Source: Methanobacteriota archaeon
Lineage (GTDB): Archaea; Thermoplasmatota; Thermoplasmata; RBG-16-68-12
Reading direction: 5' to 3'
DNA length: 5,347 bases
NCBI GenBank assembly: GCA_005879065.1
Contig: VBLU01000129.1
Location: forward strand, 1-5,347
Within the stretch, counting starts at the first letter, position 1, and the number at the start of each line of letters is the position of its first letter. Under the pieces are notes generated by a model. That model was not told where the DNA came from. It saw only the letters and a list, made by a program, of their open reading frames with translations, and searched no databases. The position numbers were made by a program, and so were the translations under genes. Below, in pieces: positions 1-4,393 of the stretch.

Positions 1-1
1 C

Positions 2-112
2 GGGGACGCGTTGAACAAGGCCTCCGACAACACGCTCCGAAACGTGTTCTCGACGCAGACGAACAAGACCGTCGACATGTTCGCGCAGCCCAATCGGCGG
101 CGGACCAAATAG
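2..112 (+). CDS. C-terminal end of an unidentified protein (5' truncated)
   Basis: The frame beginning at base 2 is open to a TAG at 110-112 and gives 36 residues. The peptide is hydrophilic, rich in Asn, Thr and Lys, and ends in a basic tail (NRRRTK). About 33 of the 36 codons end in G or C, matching the bias of the real genes here. Frame 1 is also open over this stretch but has poor third-position GC, and frame 3 has an early stop. I do not recognise the family and the fragment is too short to assign a function. It shows no membrane segment. The gene ends 40 bp before the TATA box of the ABC cluster, so it is probably a separate transcription unit. Confidence 0.6.
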   Translation, partial: GDALNKASDNTLRNVFSTQTNKTVDMFAQPNRRRTK

Positions 113-140
113 CTTGGCTCTCTTGGAGGCCGATAACGAG

Positions 141-181
141 GAGACTAAGTCTATATAACGTCGGCCGCGTCGGCGCGGCCG
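141..181 (+). promoter_or_regulatory. Archaeal promoter of the ABC transporter cluster, with leaderless start
   Basis: TATATAA at 152-158 is a near-ideal archaeal box A, preceded by a purine-rich BRE-like stretch (GAGACTAAG, 141-149). The box centre is about 26 bp from the GTG at 181, the usual TATA-to-start-site distance, so the mRNA probably begins at or within a base or two of the start codon. There is no Shine-Dalgarno motif before the GTG, which agrees with leaderless initiation. The interval between TATA and start holds a perfect inverted repeat, listed separately. Confidence 0.8.
162..181. repeat. Perfect 8-bp inverted repeat over the start site (candidate operator)
   Basis: CGGCCGCG (162-169) is followed by a 4-bp spacer (TCGG) and its exact reverse complement CGCGGCCG (174-181). 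The repeat fills the space between the TATA box and the start codon and includes the first base of the GTG. If the transcript is leaderless, the repeat is almost wholly upstream of the RNA, so it would act as a DNA site, such as a repressor operator, rather than an RNA hairpin. The all-GC arms in GC-rich DNA raise the chance of coincidence. Confidence 0.5.
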
Positions 182-891
182 TGGCGGCGATCGAGGCGTC
201 CGGACTCACGAAACGGTATGGCACGGTCGACGCGCTGAAAGGCATTCAACTCACCGTCGAGCGCGGGGAATTCTTCGGCCTCTTCGGGCCCAACGGCGCC
301 GGCAAGACGACGATGCTGCGGATCCTCACGGGGCAACTGAGGCCGACGGAAGGGACCGCCCGGGTGCTCGACCTGGACGTCGTGCGAGAACCGCTCCGCG
401 TCAAGTCGCTGATCGGGATCGTGCCCGAGGTCGAGTCGCCGCCCTCCTACCTGACCGCGTACGAGTACCTTTACTTCGTCGGCCAGGTCCGGAAGGTCGA
501 AGGACTCGAGGGCCGGATCGCGCGGTGGTTCGAATTCTTCGATCTCGACGAGGCACGCTCGAGCCTGTGCAAGGATCTCTCGAAGGGGACGCGACAGAAG
601 CTCATGCTGGCGGCCGCCTTCTTGCACGAGCCTTCCCTCGTCTTCTTGGACGAGCCCTTCATCAACCTCGACCCGATCTACCAACGGAAACTGCGGGAGT
701 TCCTGCAAGAATACATCGAAGCCGGGGGGACCGTCTTCATGGCCTCCCACCTGCTTGACATCGCGGAGAAACTCTGCGACCGGGTGGCGGTGATCCAGGA
801 CGGCGCGATCGTCGCGACCGGAAGCGTCGACGAAATCCGGGGCCCGGAATCGAACCTCGAGACCGCCTTCCTCCGCATCGTCGGGGCGTGA
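181..891 (+). CDS. ABC transporter ATP-binding protein (ABC-2/NatA-like)
   Basis: This 236-residue nucleotide-binding domain would power the membrane protein encoded next to it. All core motifs are present: Walker A GPNGAGKTT (residues 36-44), the Q-loop region IGIVPE (78-83), signature LSKGT (133-137), Walker B LVFLDEP (153-159), D-loop NLD (162-164) and switch His190. The LSKGTRQK form of the signature and Glu in place of Gln in the Q-loop are common in NatA/CcmA-type ATPases that pair with ABC-2 permeases. Length is normal for a single-domain ATPase, with no extra regulatory domain. The GTG start at 181 is supported by the family's N-terminal motif (GLTKRYG, 8-14) and by TATA spacing. The stop overlaps the permease start as GTGA (888-891), implying translational coupling. 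The substrate cannot be told from the ATPase. Confidence 0.95.
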   Translation: MAAIEASGLTKRYGTVDALKGIQLTVERGEFFGLFGPNGAGKTTMLRILTGQLRPTEGTARVLDLDVVREPLRVKSLIGIVPEVESPPSYLTAYEYLYFVGQVRKVEGLEGRIARWFEFFDLDEARSSLCKDLSKGTRQKLMLAAAFLHEPSLVFLDEPFINLDPIYQRKLREFLQEYIEAGGTVFMASHLLDIAEKLCDRVAVIQDGAIVATGSVDEIRGPESNLETAFLRIVGA

Positions 892-2357
892 GGATGGTCG
901 GGCTGCTCCGCCTCATGTTGACGGAGGAGTTCCGGGTCCATACGAGCTACTCCGGACGGTTGGCGTTCCTCGCCTTCCCGATCATCATCACCGGGTTCAG
1001 CCTGGCGATCGCGGTCACGAGCGAACGCCTGTTCACGTACACGCCCTTCGGGGATGCGATCCTCCTCCTCCATGCGAGCGTCTTCTTGTACGGCCTCAGC
1101 GTGGGCGCGTTCGGATTCCTCGGACGCCAGTATCTGGAGCGGACGAACGGGACGCGCAACTATGTGGTCGCCATGCCCGGGATCCTCCCGATGCGGCTTC
1201 GGAAGACCTTCTTCGGAATGTACGTCCGCGACGCGATCTTCTACGTCGCCCTCCTCCTGGCACCGGCGACCCTCGGACTCATCATGTCCATCCCCCTCAC
1301 GCACTTTCGGATCGTGAGCATCGGCGTCCTCTTCGGCACCGCACTCCTGTCGTTCCTCCTCGGGATGTCTCTCAGTTTCTTCGTCTCGACTCTGTACATG
1401 CGGAGTCAGATGGCCTTCCTGATTTCCGTCGGCGGCATCACGGCCCTCTTCGCCGCAGCCGGGACGACCCGGAGCATCCCGTTGTCCTGGATCTTGCCCG
1501 GCCTCGCGGCCCATGAGCATCTGCCTCCCTTCCCCACCGATGTGATCGCCGCGGTCCGACCGATCCTCGCGGGTCTGGGGATCGTCGTCGCCCTCGTGGC
1601 CGCTGCGGTCTTCCTGGTCCCGGAACAATACGAACCTCGAGCGGTCGTCGCCCGGGAGGCGCTCCCGCGCCTCGTCGCTCGGCTCAAGCGCCTGGGGGGA
1701 TACGCGCCCCTCCTCTCGAAGGAATTCGTCGATCTCCAACGGAGCGGGACGTACGCCAAGATGTTCTTCTCCTTCGTCACGCCCCTCCTCTTCCTCTCCT
1801 TCACCGCGTGGTTCGTCCGATATGGCCTCCAAGTCCCAGTCGGTTTCAACACGGTCTTTTACGCCGGCATGGTCGGATTCTTCGGGGTCATCCTGTACAA
1901 CTGGCTGAACAACGTGGACGCCACGGACTATCTGGCGACGTTGCCCGTCACCGTCCCTCAGGTCATCCGGGCCAAGCTCGTCTCGTTCCTTCTCCTGACG
2001 ACCTGGGTCGGCGTCGGTTTCGTCGGCATCATCGCATTCCTCAACTCGGACACCCGCCTTTTGTGGCTCGCCATCCCGATCGTCCTCGTCACGTCCGTCT
2101 ACATCGTCGTCGTGACGGCGTACCTGACCGGTCTCCGGACGAACTCGTTCCTCTTTGATCCCGGCGTACTCGCTCGATTCAGCGTCATGTCCATGCTCCC
2201 CGACTTTCGCCTTACGATCCTGTCCTTCACGATCGACCGGGACCTTCGGTTCGCGGCGTCCGGGATCGCGCTCGTCCTCGCCGTCCTCGCCGCGACAACG
2301 TATATGTTGCTCAAGGGCATTGACGCGAAATGGCGCGGCACGGAATTCGGCGAGTGA
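888..2357 (+). CDS. ABC-2-type transporter permease, two-half polytopic membrane protein
   Basis: This 489-residue very hydrophobic protein is the likely membrane partner of the preceding ATPase. I count about 11-12 membrane spans, near residues 24-45, 56-78, 113-134, 141-168, 175-192, 222-245, 291-310, 319-340, 362-386, 391-414 and 456-476, with a weaker one near 432-448. A charged loop at about 246-285 splits it into two similar halves. Each half opens with an amphipathic stretch (LLRLMLTEEF, 6-15; LLSKEFVDLQ, 275-284) before its first span, and each carries a short LP/MP loop before a basic residue and the third span. This suggests an internal duplication of the usual six-span ABC-2 unit of about 250 residues. 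The start is the GTG at 888, which overlaps the ATPase stop by 4 bp; the ATG at 894 is an alternative. The exported substrate is unknown. Confidence 0.85.
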   Translation: MRMVGLLRLMLTEEFRVHTSYSGRLAFLAFPIIITGFSLAIAVTSERLFTYTPFGDAILLLHASVFLYGLSVGAFGFLGRQYLERTNGTRNYVVAMPGILPMRLRKTFFGMYVRDAIFYVALLLAPATLGLIMSIPLTHFRIVSIGVLFGTALLSFLLGMSLSFFVSTLYMRSQMAFLISVGGITALFAAAGTTRSIPLSWILPGLAAHEHLPPFPTDVIAAVRPILAGLGIVVALVAAAVFLVPEQYEPRAVVAREALPRLVARLKRLGGYAPLLSKEFVDLQRSGTYAKMFFSFVTPLLFLSFTAWFVRYGLQVPVGFNTVFYAGMVGFFGVILYNWLNNVDATDYLATLPVTVPQVIRAKLVSFLLLTTWVGVGFVGIIAFLNSDTRLLWLAIPIVLVTSVYIVVVTAYLTGLRTNSFLFDPGVLARFSVMSMLPDFRLTILSFTIDRDLRFAASGIALVLAVLAATTYMLLKGIDAKWRGTEFGE

Positions 2358-2375
2358 CCGCCGCGGGATCGGAGT

Positions 2376-2681
2376 ATGGACCGGCACGCCGTCTTCCGTC
2401 GAAGCTTTCACATCATCTCCCCGATCTTCCTCGGGTACTACCTGCTCCCGGAGTCGCTCGGTGGCGGGATCACCCGGACCGCCTTGTCCGCCGTCTTCGT
2501 GGGCACCGCGTTGTGCATCGAGATAGCACGCATCGCGCTCGGCATTCGGCTCCTCGGCCTGCGTCCGTACGAGGGACAGCGCGTCTCCGCGTACGCGCAA
2601 GGGCTCCTCGGCCTCGCCTTCGGATTGTTCGTCATCCGCGATCCAACCTCGTCCTATTCCTGTCGACGGTCTTCCTCATGA
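2376..2681 (+). CDS. N-terminal part of a membrane protein resembling dolichol/phytol kinases; frame broken near 2640
   Basis: The ATG lies 18 bp after the permease stop, in the same frame, and the frame ends at TGA 2679-2681 (101 residues). The first ~88 residues look real: a basic RRSFHI motif (9-13) before a first span (about 12-25), a span at 35-55 ending in CIEIARIALG, then a GLRPYEGQRVSAYA loop (61-74) and a third span (75-87). The RRxFHI start, the E(I/A)xR after span two and the YExxRxSAY loop recall the dolichol kinase/phytol kinase/CDP-lipid synthase superfamily, which phosphorylates polyprenols or makes CDP-lipids at the membrane. This is recognition from memory, not an alignment. 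The last 13 residues are unlike the rest: third-position GC drops to about half while the frame -1 to it becomes hydrophobic and GC3-rich. The true C-terminus is probably the ORF at 2678-2860. It is likely the third gene of the ABC cluster. Confidence 0.6.
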   Translation: MDRHAVFRRSFHIISPIFLGYYLLPESLGGGITRTALSAVFVGTALCIEIARIALGIRLLGLRPYEGQRVSAYAQGLLGLAFGLFVIRDPTSSYSCRRSSS

Positions 2682-2860
2682 AATCGTTCGCGATTCCGAA
2701 CGCGCTCCTGTTCTCGGTCGCGGCCACTGCGGTGGCGATGGCGATGGAAGGCCCCAAGTTCCGCCAGATGGATGACGACCTCCTGCTCCAGGTCGTTCCG
2801 ATGGTCGTCCTCTACTTTCTCGTCGCTGGATTCGGGTCCGGCCTGGGCGCCTCACTTTAG
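2678..2860 (+). CDS. C-terminal part of the same kinase-like membrane protein, in the shifted frame
   Basis: From the ATG at 2678 this gives 60 residues, but the same frame is coding-like from about 2639, where it encodes SNLVLFLSTVFLM and continues the hydrophobic run of the upstream frame. It has one long hydrophobic segment around IPNALLFSVAATAVAMAM (6-23), then EGPKFRQMDDDLLLQVVP (24-41) and a final span (41-54). The E...DDDL...VP pattern resembles the C-terminal E...DDN...P motif of dolichol/phytol kinases. Joined across the break, the two parts make about 161 residues with 5 or so spans, short for that superfamily, and I see no clear GDxxA or KTxEG motif. The ATG overlaps the upstream stop as ATGA, so translation by restart is possible. 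The alternatives are a one-base loss in the genome or assembly. It overlaps the convergent OB-fold gene by 9 bp. Confidence 0.5.
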   Translation: MKSFAIPNALLFSVAATAVAMAMEGPKFRQMDDDLLLQVVPMVVLYFLVAGFGSGLGASL

Positions 2861-3145
2861 CACTTCGAGCTTGCCGTACTTGCCCGCGCTGACCTGGATG
2901 TTGCCGCGCCATTCCCGAGCCCATCCGTTCGTGATGCGAATCCGATCGTTCGGTTGGACGCGGTCGATCTCCTCGTTCCACAGGCTCACGGAAACTTCGG
3001 ATCCGTCGTCGTCGACGGCCTTCGCGTCGCATACCTTACCGGTCGAGCCTCCGCGGCTAGAAAACTCGCGGGCGGCCCCCTTTTCCCGGATGGTCAGTTC
3101 GATCACGTCGACCTTGCTTTCCGGACGGACCTCGTTCACCTTCAT
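2852..3145 (-). CDS. Single OB-fold ssDNA-binding protein (Sulfolobus SSB-like)
   Basis: This 97-residue protein is one OB fold, expected to coat single-stranded DNA or RNA in replication, repair or transcription. It follows the Sulfolobus SSB domain along its whole length: VNEVRPESKVDVIELTIREKG at the start, GSEVSVSLW (48-56) in the middle and NGWAREWRGNIQVSAG (73-88) near the end. Trp56, Trp75 and Trp79 fall where Sulfolobus SSB has its base-stacking Trp56, Trp75 and Phe79, so nucleic-acid binding is likely intact. Unlike that protein (about 148 residues) it stops right after the OB fold and lacks the Gly/Arg-rich, acidic C-terminal tail used for protein contacts. The ATG is firm: an in-frame TAA lies 11 codons upstream (3178-3176) with no other start between. 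It is divergent from the wHTH-trm56 operon and its stop lies inside the 3' end of the converging membrane gene. Confidence 0.85.
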   Translation of the reverse strand: MKVNEVRPESKVDVIELTIREKGAAREFSSRGGSTGKVCDAKAVDDDGSEVSVSLWNEEIDRVQPNDRIRITNGWAREWRGNIQVSAGKYGKLEVLK

Positions 3146-3174
3146 GCGGACGGCGATGCGAACGTGGCCGTTCG

Positions 3175-3185
3175 CTTAAAGATTT
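3175..3185 (-). promoter_or_regulatory. Probable TATA box of the OB-fold gene
   Basis: On the minus strand this reads AAATCTTTAAG, an AT-rich box A-like element inside GC-rich DNA. Its centre is about 33 bp from the ATG at 3145, predicting a very short leader of around 7 bases. No Shine-Dalgarno motif is seen before the ATG. The match to the TATA consensus is weaker than for the other promoters here. Confidence 0.5.
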
Positions 3186-3199
3186 CCGCTCGTAGGGAG

Positions 3200-3235
3200 G
3201 CGGACCCGCATGGAGAGGATGCGGTCCGCATGGAG
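3200..3235. repeat. Repeat-rich block: 11-bp hairpin plus 20-bp-phased direct repeat
   Basis: GCGGACCCGCAT (3200-3211) and ATGCGGTCCGC (3219-3229) are inverted repeats that pair over 11 bp with one bulged C and a 7-base loop. ATGCGGTCCGCAT (3219-3231) is also a palindrome with a single central base. CCGCATGGAG occurs twice (3206-3215 and 3226-3235), exactly 20 bp apart, close to two helical turns. The block lies in the divergent intergenic region, about 15 bp upstream of the OB-fold TATA box and about 70 bp upstream of the regulator's. Phased direct repeats suggest a protein-binding site, perhaps for an activator. No function is proven. Confidence 0.45.
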
Positions 3236-3294
3236 CGGAAGCGACGGTCGTTCCTTTGTCCTCGTGCGCGGGGCCGGACATTCTTTCGACCATT

Positions 3295-3310
3295 GAAATA
3301 AAACTTATAA
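3295..3310 (+). promoter_or_regulatory. Promoter (BRE and TATA box) of the regulator-trm56 operon
   Basis: The purine-rich BRE GAAATAAAA (3295-3303) runs directly into CTTATAA (3304-3310), a good archaeal box A and the most AT-rich spot in the window. Its centre is 37 bp from the GTG at 3344, so a start site near 3333 and a leader of about 11 bases are expected. The TATA box overlaps the left arm of the inverted repeat at 3307-3326. Confidence 0.75.
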
Positions 3311-3326
3311 CCGCCGGACCGGTTAT
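3307..3326. repeat. Perfect 7-bp inverted repeat overlapping the TATA box (candidate operator)
   Basis: ATAACCG (3307-3313), a 6-bp spacer (CCGGAC) and CGGTTAT (3320-3326) form an exact inverted repeat with arm centres 13 bp apart. The left arm shares four bases with the TATA box and the right arm ends just before the predicted start site. A dimer bound here would block TBP/TFB or RNA polymerase. The mixed-composition arms make coincidence less likely than for a GC-only palindrome. The gene directly downstream encodes a winged-helix DNA-binding protein, so autoregulation is a natural guess. Confidence 0.55.
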
Positions 3327-3343
3327 CGAGCCCGTCGATTGTA

Positions 3344-3841
3344 GTGAATCGAATCAAGGTTGTGAGCGAGGTCGCTGAACTCGTCCCGATCCTGCGCGCT
3401 GTGGACAGCGACGTGAAGAGCGATGTGTTCAAGGAGGTCTCCGCGGGCTGGAAGTCCGTGCGGGAAATCGAGGAGAAGTTCGGCGCCGAAGGAGCGGACG
3501 CCCTCCGGTTCTTCGAAAAAATGAAGCTCGTCGAGACGAAGTGGCAGACGGGTCCGACGGCCTCGCCGGAGAAGGCCTACCACGCGTTCTACTCTTCCTT
3601 CCACATCAACGCCACGGCGCCGATCCAGGAAATCTCGGATGTCCTGCACGCCGCGATGATGTCCGAGGAATCGTATTCCGTCATCGAGAACCGGATCTTC
3701 GAGATGGTGGGCGCGGAGGGGAAGTTTTCCGGCGATGTCGCGGACGCCCTGAAGGTCACGCAGACCAAGTTGAAGGCCCTGGTGAAACGGTCTCCCCGCC
3801 TCGACTTCCGAGGCCATCGGATCATCCGGTTCGAGGATTGA
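3344..3841 (+). CDS. ArsR-like winged-helix transcriptional regulator
   Basis: This 165-residue soluble protein has two helix-turn-helix-like regions. Residues about 5-68 read as a winged helix: LVPILRAVDSDVKSDVFKEV, then WKSVREIEEKFG and ADALRFFEKMKLVETKWQ, where the last helix and strand resemble ArsR/MarR-type wings. After a linker (70-95) with FYSSFHINATAPIQEISDVL, residues about 112-165 look like a second helical module with GDVADALKVTQTKLKALVKRS (130-150) and a terminal strand (GHRIIRFED). No Cys pair or clear metal site is present, so a metal sensor role is unlikely. Proteins of this type occur in euryarchaea; I cannot name the exact family. The GTG start is the only start codon in frame near the promoter. 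trm56 begins 3 bp after the stop, so the two are surely cotranscribed. It could alternatively be a general factor related to TFE rather than a specific repressor. Confidence 0.7.
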   Translation: MNRIKVVSEVAELVPILRAVDSDVKSDVFKEVSAGWKSVREIEEKFGAEGADALRFFEKMKLVETKWQTGPTASPEKAYHAFYSSFHINATAPIQEISDVLHAAMMSEESYSVIENRIFEMVGAEGKFSGDVADALKVTQTKLKALVKRSPRLDFRGHRIIRFED

Positions 3842-3844
3842 GCC

Positions 3845-4354
3845 GTGATCACGGTCCTGCGACTGGGCCACCGTCCGGCCCGCGACAAACGGGTGACGAC
3901 CCACGTCGCCCTCACGGCCCGCGCGTTCGGCGCGGACGCGGTGCTCGTGTCGACGCGGGACCCGGGCCTCGAGCGATCGATCCGCGGAGTCGTGCGACGC
4001 TTCGGCGGAACCTTTCGGATCGAGACGGGCGTGGCCTGGCGGCGCATTCTGAACGAATGGCAAGGGACCAAGGTCCACCTGACGATGTACGGCGAGCGCC
4101 TCGAGAAGGTACTGCCGCGCATAGCCCGGGAGGACCTGCTGATCGTCGTCGGCGCCGAGAAGGTCCCGCGGGAACTCTTCGACCTGGTCGACTGGAATGT
4201 CGCGGTGGGCAACCAGCCTCATTCGGAGGTGGCGGCCCTTGCGATCTTCCTCGATCGCCTCCTCGGGCCCGCGGCCTTGGGACGCGAATTCGCAGGACCG
4301 TTGCGGATCCGTCCGAGCCCGAGAGGGAAGGACGTCGTCGAGTCTGGCACGTGA
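3845..4354 (+). CDS. trm56: tRNA (cytidine(56)-2'-O)-methyltransferase
   Basis: Trm56 is an archaeal SPOUT methyltransferase that transfers a methyl group from S-adenosylmethionine to the 2'-OH of C56 in the T-loop of tRNAs, stabilising the D-loop/T-loop contact. The 169-residue protein matches the family end to end: the N-terminal block LRLGHRPARDKRVTTHV (5-21) with ARAFGAD (25-31), and the C-terminal trefoil-knot block LLIVVGAEKVPRE (98-110), then VDWNVAVGNQPHSEVAALAIFLDRL (115-139). The GNQPHSE loop and VGAEKVP are the expected SAM-binding knot elements. Length is typical, with a short tail. The GTG at 3845 begins at the conserved first strand (ITVLRLGHRP), and no better upstream start exists because the regulator stop is at 3841. 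It is the second gene of a two-gene operon and carries no promoter of its own. Confidence 0.95.
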   Translation: MITVLRLGHRPARDKRVTTHVALTARAFGADAVLVSTRDPGLERSIRGVVRRFGGTFRIETGVAWRRILNEWQGTKVHLTMYGERLEKVLPRIAREDLLIVVGAEKVPRELFDLVDWNVAVGNQPHSEVAALAIFLDRLLGPAALGREFAGPLRIRPSPRGKDVVESGT

Positions 4355-4393
4355 ACCAATAACCTTAATCGCGGGCGCCGAAATCGTTGCCCG
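4353..4393 (+). promoter_or_regulatory. Promoter of the surface glycoprotein gene, with leaderless start
   Basis: After the trm56 stop there is a purine/A-rich stretch (GAACCAATAA, 4353-4362) followed by CCTTAATC (4363-4370), a box A-like element centred near 4366. A start site 26 bp downstream falls at 4392-4393, on the GTG at 4393. This matches the spacing at the ABC promoter and decides the start codon in favour of GTG 4393 over TTG 4387. The TATA element is weaker than the one at 152-158. Confidence 0.6.

Noticed and set aside
181..891. Glu instead of Gln in the Q-loop of the ATPase as a defect
   Set aside because: Glu at this position (xPE) is common in NatA-like ABC ATPases, and all other catalytic motifs are intact.
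678..2600. 640-residue open frame on the minus strand opposite the ATPase and permease genes
   Set aside because: It runs in exact codon register opposite the permease. Hydrophobic NTC codons read backwards as GAN, which gives the Asp/Glu/Arg-rich, low-complexity product. No domain is recognisable and the + strand has clear ABC motifs.
2625..2681. Programmed -1 ribosomal frameshifting in the kinase-like gene
   Set aside because: No X-XXY-YYZ slippery heptamer or clear downstream pseudoknot is visible around the frame change. Base loss or restart at ATGA is simpler.
3323..4222. 299-residue minus-strand open frame opposite the regulator and trm56
   Set aside because: It is a GC-rich shadow with an Arg/Asp/His-rich composition. 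The opposite strand encodes the well-conserved Trm56 motifs.
3541..4362. 273-residue + strand open frame overlapping regulator and trm56
   Set aside because: It spans two real genes in another frame, is Arg/Pro/Gly-rich and has no start context or promoter.
4387..4389. TTG as start codon of the surface protein
   Set aside because: It lies only about 21 bp from the TATA centre, too close for a leaderless start. GTG at 4393 fits the 26-bp spacing.
4372..4393. CGGGC...GCCCG inverted repeat before the surface protein start
   Set aside because: Arms are only 5 bp with a 12-bp spacer in GC-rich DNA. This is easily expected by chance, unlike the two perfect longer palindromes.
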